Assembly: GCA_002900995.3 (NCBI GenBank)
Contig: PJEW03000075.1
Coordinates: 1-10,661, forward strand
DNA: 10,661 nt
Source of the DNA: Ganoderma boninense
Lineage: Eukaryota > Basidiomycota > Agaricomycetes > Polyporales > Polyporaceae
Direction of reading: 5' to 3'
Part shown: in pieces, positions 1 through 8,287 of the stretch
How the letters are laid out: the number at the start of each line of letters is the position of its first letter
Numbering within the stretch: position 1 is the first letter of the stretch
Notes under the pieces: generated by a model
Database searches by the model: none
What the model saw: the letters and a program-made list of their open reading frames with translations, nothing else
Told to the model about the DNA's origin: nothing
Program-made: the position numbers and the translations under genes

Positions 1-1
1 C

Positions 2-169
2 GGACTGGTTGGAGGCAACATCGCAGACGAGTTTGGGGCAAAGACCCGGGGATACCAGCGGGGAGTTGTGTTCGAGATCGCCGCTAGCCGCCTGTGGGAT
101 CCAATTAACCTGGTGTTGCTGGCGATGATGGTGGTGACGGTGGAGGCGAAGCAGGGGCTGTGGGACTGA
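2..169 (+). CDS. Possible C-terminal end of an unknown protein (open at left edge)
   Basis: An open frame runs from the window edge to a TGA at 167-169, about 55 codons. It begins GLVGGNIADEFGAK and ends with a hydrophobic stretch (residues about 36-47, LVLLAMMVV core) followed by VEAKQGLWD. Codon third positions are mostly G or C, as in the recognised genes of this window. No family was recognised. The opposite strand is also open over part of this stretch (105-416), so this may be an antisense shadow. No start codon or splice acceptor can be assigned inside the window. A gene end is plausible but not established. Confidence 0.25.
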   Translation, partial: GLVGGNIADEFGAKTRGYQRGVVFEIAASRLWDPINLVLLAMMVVTVEAKQGLWD

Positions 170-1079
170 CACGACCGTGGACTGTGGTTCGGATGTCGTT
201 GAAGAAGGCTCTTCTACGGCGCCAAGTGTCGGGGAGGCACAAGTCAGGACAAGAAAGGACAGACTGAGCAGGGAAGGTTGATACAACATCGAGAAAAAGG
301 GAAGTGCCGTTGTGGGCGTGGTGGGTAGGGAGTGTGGAGGCGTCCTTGAGGCCTGGGACGGGAGCCACGTCGGAGGACGTGGGAGGTTGAGAGAGAAAGG
401 AAAACCAGACACGCACCCGAACTTTACGGCCCGAGCTACTGGCTCACGATCGCTGTCGGACATCCGAACCGCGTTCACCTAATCTCCTCGGCTGGCACGT
501 CGCCTTTACACAGCTGTCTGCCTGGTGCATGAAGGTCTTGTTCCGAGGCAATTGAAAGAGACATGATCAAGAATATTGGACCTTCAGATAGATTTAGACT
601 GGCGAGGATTCCGATCAAGACGAGAAAGCTTCAAGGCGAAAGACGTAGAAGTAGACTAAGACAAGATGCTCGCACCGACAGGACCGCCGGGACTGCGATG
701 AGCGTTGAATAGCGTCGCTTGACGGCGACGTCGCGCCTTGCTCCGAGTCCCTCCGAGTCCCGAGTCCCGACCCACCTCCTTGCCCAACCTCCAAAGCTTC
801 GCTGGGCTCGTCGCCATGGTCGCGCTTTGGTCAATACCTCAATTCGAAGCAGCAGCCCTCCGCGACAAACACCTCCGCAGTACGGCATTACGTCTGTCGT
901 GTCCCCCAGGGCCTTCCTGCTGACGGTACAGTGCTTCTCGTCAGTCCTGCGCATGGAGGGCGCCGAAGAGCCGTCGCGGCGCCACCCAAACGTCTCTTTA
1001 CCTTCAAACGTTCCGAAGACATCGCACCAGTTTGCCACAGGCTGCGATGCGGACACGTCTGGCGGGATGTCTAATGTAA
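170..1079. other. Stretch without a confident gene
   Basis: This 0.9 kb stretch holds overlapping open frames on both strands: 719-1186 plus, 155 codons, and 631-1245 minus, 204 codons. Neither has a recognisable domain, signal peptide or clear intron. The two frames cover the same DNA, so at most one could be real. It also holds a short tandem repeat at 741-769. I see no promoter or RNA gene that I would defend. Confidence 0.4.
741..769. repeat. Short tandem repeat, ctccgagtcc unit
   Basis: The 10-mer ctccgagtcc occurs twice in a row (741-760) and is followed by a partial third copy, cgagtcccg. This is low-complexity sequence with no associated gene that I can identify. Confidence 0.8.
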
Positions 1080-2198
1080 ACTTTGGCCAGACGAGTCTAC
1101 TCGCAAAAGCCACCCACCCTGGGAAGAGTTCCTCCCTCGTTAATCGGCCGACAGGGAAGTTCTGCGGGCGAGATAGATTGGCATAGGCATGGGCTAGAGG
1201 GGCAAGATCCGAGGTGGTTATTGCGGGCTTTAGAAGCAAGGTCACGTTGCCTTTCTCGCTGGAGTATTCGTCACATGATGAGCGATTCCCTTCAGCCTCA
1301 GTTCAACACTGTTCCCGGCCGAGATAAGGGACGTTCGAAACCACGAGTACCTGCTCTGCGCGTTCGAGCATTGGGTCACCCAGAACACGCAACTCCTACT
1401 TCGTCAACCTCCAGACTGACGGGACATCACGACCGACCTATGCAGACACCGGTGTTCTTTAGGAAGACGATGGCGGCTTGGGAGGACGTATTTTGAGTGT
1501 ATATGCACTTCACGTACCCCGCTGAAGTTGAAATGCCCGTAGAATTCCATTCAAAGACTTCGGTCGCTCACCAACTGGCGAGCCTACCGATCAGGCCAAA
1601 TGTATCTGCGAACGCGTCGGGACAATCGGCATTCTCTGCTAGGCGGAAACAAGCGGTTCGTGTAGGGTTCTATGAGCTGGCATTGATTCAAATACGTGCC
1701 TGTCAACATCGAGGATTCACGGACAGAAGTCTTTGGGTACGTCAGTCGGCATTACCCCGGCGTTCAAACTTAATATGGCATGCTGTAGTTAGAAAAAGTG
1801 CCCAGCAGAGGGTACCAGTGGCAGAGGACCGCCGGTCCTTTAGTCTCTGCGGTCGTTTGGAGTTACCCTTTTTGCATGTGCCATATTCTTACATCCGGCT
1901 ACTATTCACACCTCTACTTCACTTCCCACTTTTGCACCCTGAGTCGGCGCTAGTTTGGTCATTCTGTATCGGCTACATTCCCGGGTTTGCATCTACTTTC
2001 ACCGGTGCTTTTTTCATATCATGGACACAAAACGTTTCTCCGGCCACAGGCTCTCGGACCCTCAAGCTGCACACGAAGCGCTTTCTCGTCGGGCCACATC
2101 AGACGTGTGTTCTCCTTTACCATCGACAGAACATAATCACTACAATGGAAAAGGTCCGCATACAAACTAGTGTCTGTTTGGGTGTAATCTCATCTTGA
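1080..2198 (+). other. Long plus-strand frame broken by one TGA, unrecognised
   Basis: After a TAA at 1077-1079 the frame stays open to a TGA at 1494-1496, then reopens at once and runs to a TGA at 2196-2198, about 370 codons with one internal stop. The second half encodes a hydrophobic, aromatic-rich stretch around residues 130-165 of its 233 codons, then a basic tail. The base composition is less GC-rich than in the recognised genes. No domain or splice structure was recognised. The supported genes here are interrupted by frame changes every 75-480 bases, so a 700-base uninterrupted frame is more likely chance or non-coding than an ordinary gene. Confidence 0.15.
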
Positions 2199-2350
2199 CG
2201 AAAGCTTAGAGGTACGCAGAACATCCGGGCGGTGGTTTCGTCAATGAACCCGGATATGTTACCCACGGGGCTGCTGATACCAAACCGCTTGGGTGGCTGA
2301 GATTGCGGCTTCAACACTCTCCACCGCACATAGCAATTGGCTGATGACGA

Positions 2351-3196
2351 TCAGGAGTTCCCTTCCCTCCATCTTTCGGTTCGTCGAGTTTCGAGTTTTC
2401 GCCGCATTTTCCTGCCTAGTCCCATTCTATGTACAGCCTCGAAGAAATCCGGACATGCCGCAATCTCGACCCCGCCCTGCTCAAAAACTTGAGCCCTGGT
2501 CGCTAGGCTGAGTCCGTAGGCCACGGTCGCAATCACCGACAGGGAAGTTCAGGTGAATGCTCATCGCATGGTTCGGGAGAACGCCCTCTTCTTCAAGCGC
2601 TCTCCTTCGCTGACGCCAACGATTCGTCGTGCTTCTTCCCCGCCCTGGTCTTGTTACATTACCTCGTTCGTCAGCATCCAACATCCAGCCATCGGGATCC
2701 ACGACCTCGGTGAAGCCCGCGGATCCGAGCGTGAGAAAATGAACATAGGGAACGTGATGTAGAGATGGGACGCTCACCTGGGCGGCGCGCAATCATCGCG
2801 GCCGGTGGTCGCGGGGCCGTTACTTGGGCCAGATTCGCGAGCGCCGTCGCGCCCGCGAACGCGAGGCAGCCCCCGCGCGAGCGGGGCCTTGGCGAGTGCG
2901 AGGACGCTCGGTGGGCGGGTACGTCAAGGGCGGTCGGCGACGAGCAGGAGCGACTGCAGCTGGAGTAGACTGGAAGCCTCTTTCTGGAGTTGGTAAACGA
3001 CGGGAGGTTGGAAAGCGCGAGGTAGGCCACTTTGGTCATGACGAACGTCTGTGTAAGTGGTTAGCGCTCGTGTGGTAGGGCTGGTGTTATGAATTCGTGA
3101 CCCTTGATTTGACGGCTCACCTGATAGACGGTTTGTGCCGAGAGCATGCCGTAGGAGAGGATGTGCTCGAAGCGGGCAAGATTGCCATCTAGACAT
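2351..3196 (-). CDS. TMEM205-like (DUF4149) small membrane protein, frames broken by indels
   Basis: This is a predicted multi-pass membrane protein of the fungal TMEM205-like/DUF4149 family; its cellular role is not established. Three exons are seen: 3196-3121, 3048-2778 and 2649-2351. Exon 1 starts at an ATG in good context (ccaccATG) and encodes ARFEHILSYGMLSAQTVYQ. This joins in phase to TFVMTKVAYLALSNLPSF, the conserved first helix. Helix 2 shows as LQLQSLLLVA plus LTYPPTER, and helix 3 as CLAFAGATALANLA. Exon 3 gives TRAGKKHDESLASAKESA, KKRAFSR, then the hallmark HAMSIHLN and the last helix, TVAYGLSLATRAQ. About eight single-base frame changes separate these pieces, near 3190, 2975, 2930, 2900, 2885, 2594, 2572 and 2538. 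Family members usually end soon after the last helix. The extra basic C-terminus to 2351 may be read-through of a miscounted T run near 2487. Family assignment rests on motif memory, not a search. Confidence 0.82.
2650..2777 (-). other. Intron 2 of the DUF4149 gene
   Basis: This 128-nt intron has donor GTGAGC at 2777 and acceptor ACAAG ending at 2650, with branch-like GCTGACG about 21 nt upstream. It falls after the third helix (MIARR) and before TRAGKKHDE, which is where the family continues with a charged loop. The acceptor is less certain than the donor. Confidence 0.65.
3049..3120 (-). other. Intron 1 of the DUF4149 gene
   Basis: This 72-nt intron has donor GTGAGC at 3120 and acceptor ACAG ending at 3049, with a consensus-like branch site GCTAAC 12 nt upstream of the acceptor end. 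Removing it joins two conserved segments of helix 1 in phase 0 without a frame change. Confidence 0.85.
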
Positions 3197-3273
3197 GGTG
3201 GACCAGTGGTGGGTGGACATCCGGTGTCTTCGCGCGGCGATGATGTTGTGTCAGTCCTCGACCGGTAGGAATA

Positions 3274-3281
3274 ATTATATA
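3274..3281 (-). promoter_or_regulatory. TATA box of the DUF4149 gene
   Basis: TATATAAT on the minus strand lies about 78 bases upstream of the proposed ATG at 3196. That spacing suits a fungal TATA-containing promoter with a short 5' leader. It is the only TATA-like site in the interval next to the start. Confidence 0.5.
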
Positions 3282-3990
3282 GCAGCAGGCCAAGCAACAG
3301 CAGGCAGAACACTCGTGTACGTCGTGAGTTCGAATGTCAGTGGTATAGAGCTGACGCGTCTCCGCGGCAGCACAGCGCAGGTGTGTCGCGCGCCGCGATG
3401 ACAGTTCCGCAGTAAGCCAAGTGCTCAAAGTGGAAACAGCCTGGGTGCCACATCACGTTCTGGACTTCCTCCCATCGTCTCCTCAGAGTCCATCGACGAT
3501 CCAGACATCGCAAGCATTGTTGGCGGCCGCCGCTCGCTAGGCATGGGCGCCCAACGATATCGATACAATTGTAACTTGGCATCCCCGTCCAGAGAAACAC
3601 ACTGGTCATCGGATGTCATCAGTCGCGACCATTACCGACAACGCTGAGCATGTGGCAGCACGTCGTCCAAATCAAACCTCCCAACGCGCGCGCGAGGATG
3701 AGTGGCTAGGCGATACTCTGCGCGCGAGTGTCGTTTGTATCAACCCGACTATGCATGGTAATGGACGTGCGCACTCATCGGATTTGACGTGCAATCTGGA
3801 TGCTGATTCCTTCCGCGAAATCGACAGGTGACCGCCGACGGAAATAATGGACAACTTCGGCAAAACACACCACGCAGTGCAAAAAGATGTCGCAAGGCCG
3901 AATGGCACGAGGGTCGTGACGAAGGGCATACTTACACCTAGAAAGGTGGATGAGCGAGTGGCCGATAGGATTCGGAGAGGATGAGGGGCC

Positions 3991-4368
3991 TCAGGCTCGA
4001 GAGGACCCAAGCTTTGAGGCGGAGCGCGGAGGCGTGGGCGGCGACACGGATTCCTCGCTCGCAAGACACAGGAGACGAAAAAGAGGTAAACGGGCCCGGG
4101 GAGTCGCGTTCTCAAGCTGGTGTTTCCTGGTGGGAACGCGGATTGGTGTGATATACGGCGGCAGCGCGTCATCGCGAAGACTCTCCGCGAGGTATGGCGA
4201 GAAGCAGAGACACGGCCCAAACCATTCAGCTGAGGTGGAGGAGCATGGAGCTGAACGTTTTCAGATCGTGCGAAGGGACACGCGAGGTGAAGAAGGCGGA
4301 TGCGGGGGAAGGGCAGAACATGTGCTCGCGGGGTGGTTGGATGTCTGTTCGACAACCGCGCGCCTCGC
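3991..4368 (-). other. Possible Ser/Pro-rich coding block, minus strand, two in-frame stops
   Basis: One minus-strand frame is open from 4368 to a TGA at 4263-4261, then from 4260 to a TGA at 3993-3991. After that it continues as GPSSSPNPIGHSLIHLSR up to a GTGTAAGTATG donor-like site at 3937. The middle part reads AEWFGPCLCFSPYLAESLRD and later SEESVSPPTPPRSASKLGSS, typical of a fungal disordered regulatory region, with mostly G/C third positions. No domain was recognised. The plus strand is also open here (3950-4372) with a charged product, so the strand is not settled. Confidence 0.22.
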
Positions 4369-4763
4369 CTAACCTTCCGTGGGCGCTCACTACTTCTGCA
4401 GCGTTCGGCATCTGGCGCTCATGAGCCATCCTTTTTGAATCTCTCCACATCCGACCACAAATTTGGGATGTCCTCATGGGTTTTCACTTCCAGGGTCTCA
4501 GACGCGATTGCCGCGCTGACTGACATGCCCTGCCTGAAATTCCTCTGAGTGCTCGATTCACAGCTGTTGGTACGGAGAAACTGCCTCGTGCTTCATCGTA
4601 TGCTCCCCTTCTTCGTTTCAGACCACTTCCAGGACGACGTCCGAAGCTACGTCATATTCGGATAGGAATTAGCATGATGGCAATCCGCTCGCAACAGCGT
4701 GCGTAGCGACCTTGGCAATGACGGACAATTTGGAAGAGGGACCAACATAACTGGAGCAGGTGA

Positions 4764-5071
4764 AGAGAAGGCGGGAACGACACTGCGACGATGGGAATAA
4801 TAATAGGAGGGGCATGGAACGAAGCCCGGAAGGATTCGACGCGTGAGAGACCACAAGACGATTGGCTTGTGCAGGCATGGAGGTCGAAGAAGAGTGGAGA
4901 AGTGCATACGTGAAGCTACGAGAGCTCAGCACCGGCAGAGGACATCCAGCTACCAGAGGTGAGCGGCGTTTTCGTTTAGGCTACCGCAATCCTTACCATG
5001 ATCATGGCCGGTCACAGCCAGGTGGGCATGAGCCGTGTTGTGGTTTGACTTCTGTGAAACTTGTCCCCTAG
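4764..5071 (+). CDS. Possible 3' end of an unknown gene, two exons
   Basis: A plus-strand frame open from 4764 encodes WNEARKDSTRERPQDDWLVQ and then KKSGEVHT. It meets one TGA at 4911-4913 and resumes as SYESSAPAEDIQLPE up to 4958. A well-formed 59-nt intron (4959-5017) follows. The frame then continues in phase 0 as PGGHEPCCGLTSVKLVP with a TAG at 5069-5071. Composition and the in-phase splice favour coding. The internal TGA would be a sequence error or a true lesion. The product was not recognised. It stops about 100 bases before the AA14 TATA box, so it would lie upstream in the same direction. An alternative frame, 4862-5071, reads straight through the intron. Confidence 0.35.
4959..5017 (+). 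other. Candidate intron
   Basis: This 59-nt interval has donor GAG|GTGAGC and acceptor GTCACAG, with CTTACC as a weak branch-like site. Removing it joins two hydrophilic coding-like segments in phase 0. It is the strongest splice pair between the DUF4149 and AA14 genes. Confidence 0.45.
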
Positions 5072-5170
5072 CTCCAGGTGATCCGGGCATAGGTACGGGC
5101 GCGAGATGGATTACCATTAACTTGCCTGCAAGGTCACTCTGGACCTGGGGCGGGAATCCAACCGCCAGTG

Positions 5171-5177
5171 TATAAAA
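5171..5177 (+). promoter_or_regulatory. TATA box of the AA14 gene
   Basis: TATAAAA lies 155 bases upstream of the ATG at 5326. It is followed by a pyrimidine-rich leader (about 5208-5320, many CTC/TCC/CCTC blocks), typical of well-expressed basidiomycete secreted-enzyme genes. CTGGGG at 5145-5150 fits the SYGGRG consensus of the carbon-catabolite repressor CreA/Cre1, but a single short match is weak evidence. Confidence 0.7.
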
Positions 5178-5325
5178 CGCAAGGGCGATCGCAACTGATG
5201 GACCTCATTCCTCCTCGGGATCCAAGCCTGTTCCATTCTCATTCGCCGCCTCAGCGGTGCACTCACTCGCCGCTACGATACACCTCTCCCCAATCTTCGA
5301 CAACAAAACATTCTTCACATTACTT

Positions 5326-7023
5326 ATGAATTCCAGTCCTCTTGGTCACTCTCCGAGCTTCGGCCTGCCCCCTCGCCCTGCGCACATCGGTAACGCCTTG
5401 AGCCGCTTCCGTCAAGTCCCGTGAACCCATTTCCAACACAGCGGCTCTGGCATCCCTCCATGTACGGCTTTCAACCGTGACCGACTCCACCTTCCCCTAT
5501 GACAACCGCCCGTAGCCCCAGCTCCAAGACTACACCTCTTCTCGCAGTGGTGGTTACACGGACACCTCGACTACCCGCCCAACCCCGGCGACCATCTTCT
5601 GCGCTGCCCCGCCGGCCAGCCCGCCGTGCCGAGCTGATGCAACAAGGGCGTGACCTCGTACTGGGCGTCGTCCGAGGGCCACGCCGATGTCAGCCAGGGC
5701 GACAACCCCTGCCCCGTCCGACGACGGCAGCTTCCCCCAGCGGGGCCATGCAACAACGGGGCTCAGCGACGCTCAAGGGCTGCGCCCTAGCGATCGCATA
5801 CGAGAGCGACGTGAGCAAGGTCCAGCCCCGCGGACTTTGCGGTGTTCAGCGTGACCGCACAACGTGCGTGTGGACGCGCAACACGACGTTCGACATCCCC
5901 GCGCGCCATGCCGCCGTGGTCCCGCCGGCGGCGCCATGCGCGTGGTTCTGGAAATGCAGACGCTGGCGGAATGCGGCGGCGAGTCAGAGTGAGTGCGACC
6001 CTGAATCTTCCTGTCTTTTGTTTATTGGGTTGGCGGCGTGTTGACGAGGTGATACTAGACTTACATGAACGGGTTCCGCTTGCAACGATCACTGGATCCA
6101 CGTCGGAGGTGCCGCTCGCGAAGGCCCAAGGTCCCGCGCGTTGCGGTGCGGAACCCCACTAACGGGAAGCCTGACGCTTGTGCCCGGCCAACTGCACTAC
6201 GGCGCGAAGCAACCTTTCTACTGTTCCAGTTAGAGGAGAAAACGTGAGCCAGCCGATTCCGTTATCGTGCCTGTTTGTGCAAGCAGCGGTTGTTGACCAA
6301 TACCGGTCCCACCAATCGACATAGATGTTTGAAGGCACCTACTCACCGCCCGAATACACCGATCTCTACCAACTTCGAAGATGGCGCCCGGATGATATCT
6401 TCGAGACTCGTACCCTAACGGCATCCCAGTGCCCGGCCGAGCCAGACAAGCGCCCAAACCCCTGGTCCGCTCCAACTGAGCACTAGCGCTACAAGTGCTA
6501 CTCACTGTGGCCTCATCGTCTATGATCACTTCATCGTCTACGATCCTGCATCTATCCTCCGCGCCCCCCTCGTCCTCTTCTGGCTACATTTTCGTCCACG
6601 TCTTTCGACCTCAGCACTTCATAAGCCCAGCTTCGGTATCGTCATGCGACAACCCCCGACATCTTCGTCTATAACCCCCTCTTCCTCTCTGTCCCCTCGT
6701 CTTCTCCCGCCGCGGGGACGGCCCCTCCAGCCTTCCGCTTTGGGTCGGCCTGGTCGGCCTGGCGATTAAGGGGGAAGGGGTAGCGCTTGGGGCCGGGGCA
6801 AGGCCGGAAATGGGAAGGAACGGCAACGCGGAAGAAGTGGCGTCTGGGCCCCCAGGACTGTCCGAGCATTAAGAAGGAGGAGAAAAGTCCGGGTGAGTTC
6901 TTCGTTGCTTGTCGCCTGGAAAATGAACTTCGAAAACTGAACTGCTGTGTTTCCTCGCCCCGCAGTGAGGCTATTAGGTCAAAGACCACCTCCTTCGCGT
7001 GCTCGCCGGCCGAGCTGCTCTGA
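5326..7023 (+). CDS. Secreted AA14-family lytic polysaccharide monooxygenase, frames broken by indels
   Basis: This is a predicted extracellular copper enzyme of CAZy family AA14, reported to act oxidatively on xylan associated with cellulose in wood. The ATG is at 5326. A hydrophobic signal core (LLVTL, later PLAL) precedes the mature N-terminus His-Ile, whose His codon at 5383-5385 would be the first copper ligand. After intron 1 come [134 protein letters not shown] and, after intron 3, [19 protein letters not shown] and YPNGIPVPG. These all follow the family order but lie in different frames, with about 15 single-base shifts. A Ser-rich tail (about 6480-6720) and a basic end follow. The last exon (6966-7023) and stop are uncertain. 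Possible N-glycosylation sites are NTT and NCT. Family identity comes from remembered motifs. Confidence 0.88.
5390..5441 (+). other. AA14 intron 1
   Basis: This 52-nt intron has donor G|GTAACG and acceptor CAACACAG. It falls directly after the codons for the mature N-terminal His-Ile and before LWHPSMYGF. The join is off by one base, explained by an extra G in cggctctgg. Confidence 0.8.
5989..6058 (+). other. AA14 intron 2
   Basis: This 70-nt intron has a strong donor GTGAGTGCG, a branch-like GTTGACG about 15 nt before the end, and acceptor ACTAG. It separates the GGES block from YMNGFR, which are nearly adjacent in the family. Confidence 0.85.
6244..6324 (+). other. AA14 intron 3
   Basis: This 81-nt intron has donor AAC|GTGAGC, a GTTGACC branch-like site and acceptor GACATAG. 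It joins FQLEEK to MFEGTYSPP, the expected order for AA14 proteins. Confidence 0.85.
6513..6548 (+). repeat. 18-bp direct repeat in the Ser-rich AA14 tail
   Basis: tcatcgtctatgatcact (6513-6530) is followed directly by a copy differing at a few 3' positions (6531-6548). In the frame [12 protein letters not shown] both copies encode Ser/Thr-rich linker, so this looks like expansion of a low-complexity linker. Confidence 0.75.
6743..6760 (+). repeat. 9-bp tandem duplication
   Basis: ggtcggcct occurs twice in a row near the end of the AA14 coding region. A 9-bp unit keeps the reading frame. Confidence 0.75.
6893..6965 (+). other. AA14 intron 4
   Basis: This 73-nt intron has a consensus donor GTGAGTTC, CTGAAC as a branch-like site and a pyrimidine-rich acceptor CTCGCCCCGCAG. 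It lies in the basic C-terminal tail. The short exon after it (6966-7023) reads in one frame to a TGA at 7021-7023, but a stop at the junction itself is possible in another frame. Confidence 0.7.
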
Positions 7024-8226
7024 TCGCCACCCATTGGTCCCCCATCCGGGCTTCAACGAAAGTCCAAATGTTCACACGATAAACGCTTGCACGTATTCTG
7101 GCAGGGATCGCTCATGCCACGACTGCAAGATTTCAACGGGCTTTTCTATTGCACCATCATTTGGGGCTTCGCCGTGGGCGAGGCTTTATTATTTATTTTA
7201 ATTTATTGCCTTGAGCTTTGGGTACAATGTTGTCACGTACCAGTACGCCTACTAAGGCGAATGACAAATAATGCATATCGGCGGCGGCCGATTTTGGAAC
7301 TACTCATTCACCATGTTGAAGGGGATGATTGGCGGGACGCGAAACCACAATGTTACTAATGCGATGGAAGTTCGCATATCTTTAGCTTGATCTTAGCCTG
7401 GAAGTGCCTAGATCGAACATCCCAATCATTGGTATGAAACTTGGACCCATTAAGCATCGCTAGATGCAAAACGTTAGCTCCATAGTCTGATTGAGCTTCG
7501 AAGCTTTTTGAATGCTTCTATCGCGAACTATATAGGGTGTACATAATAGACCCAGTCAAAACCCCGTTCCAACTCGCGATTGGTGGGGTCTTTTTCTGTT
7601 TCAATATTAATTGCCAGATTCGGCGGCAATATACTAGCAATCAACGGCAATCGTGTAGGTGTAACAAACAAAAAGCGAGATGTCCGGGGACTTCGGATTC
7701 TTCGTATGTATTCACTCATATTTTTCATTAGAAGCGAAGGCTTCCATTCACTATCATATTCGTCGGGCCACGCAAAGACGGGAACCTAAGCTATAAGAAA
7801 AGAAGCCTGCCACTTGTTCAGTAGTTACTCGGTTCATTGGTAATGCATTCCAATTTCGAGCGTCACAAAAATAGATAAGTACCAGATGCGTGTCTGACCT
7901 CGCGCTTAGCCGCGTTACGCGTCCCTCCGCTCGCACAATCCACCGTCTCGCGCCCGTCCTCTACCCGCCCCTCCCCTCCCTTCAATGGCCACTGCGCGAC
8001 GCGCTTGTATAACCTGGCCCAAGCCCTCCACGTCGCGCCATCGCGCCCGTCATCTCAGGATAGTGACTCTGCTTAGCTGGACGTCAGACATGTGTATCAG
8101 CGAGTAGCTCATGACAACGCGCGCTCTCCTGTGGTTCTCGCGCCCACGCGCGCAGATGCTTTAATTCTCGCAAATGCCACTTAACCTGAATGATCAATGA
8201 CGGACTTACTTTGGTGGCCTAACACA

Positions 8227-8287
8227 CTACGCGGATAGCCAGGCCGGAATACAGGTGGTAAGGAGAAATCGTGAGGGAGGAACTCAC
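8227..8287 (-). other. Orphan intron-like interval
   Basis: On the minus strand this 61-nt interval starts GTGAGTTCC and ends GCGTAG, a size and donor typical of introns in this window. The sequence upstream of it (8288-8345, minus) can be read from an ATG as a short Pro/His-rich peptide. No longer gene could be assembled around it. It may mark a spliced non-coding transcript or be chance. Confidence 0.2.

Larger units (their letters stand above)
3197..4763. other. Unresolved interval with coding-like blocks on both strands
   Basis: Apart from the DUF4149 promoter, no gene here can be named. On the plus strand one frame (3361-3831) has a single internal stop at about 3538. It continues past a TGA at 3829-3831 with another open block that includes MDNFGKTHHAVQKDVARPNG. 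On the minus strand, 4620-4430 carries hydrophilic blocks such as NEEGEHTMKHEAVSPYQQL and KTHEDIPNLWSDVERFKKDG, separated by stops or frame changes. On the plus strand the same DNA reads LDSQLLVRRNCLVLHRML without a stop. Given the indel density in the neighbouring genes, a real but scrambled gene is likely somewhere here. I cannot decide its strand or identity. Confidence 0.35.

Noticed and set aside
631..1245. 204-codon minus-strand open frame
   Set aside because: It overlaps a 155-codon plus-strand frame on the same DNA, and shows no domain, signal or splice structure. It is kept only as a note in the gap description.
1148..2550. 15-mer ccgacagggaagttc present at 1148-1162 and 2536-2550
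   Set aside because: There is no extended similarity around the two copies. The second copy sits in conserved DUF4149 coding sequence, so this is most likely chance.
3337..3609. Minus-strand CLRC...WHPGCFHFEHL, resembling half of a LIM zinc finger
   Set aside because: The third and fourth metal-ligand positions are Phe and Leu. No second zinc module follows, and the stretch runs into the DUF4149 promoter. The match is too weak.
5499..6044. A 181-residue Arg/Pro-rich protein on the plus strand
   Set aside because: It is a mosaic of correct and shifted frames of the AA14 gene and also reads through the intron 2 donor.
7370..7460. Possible tRNA from a gatcgaac-type motif
   Set aside because: No T-arm stem, anticodon arm or acceptor pairing could be formed around it.
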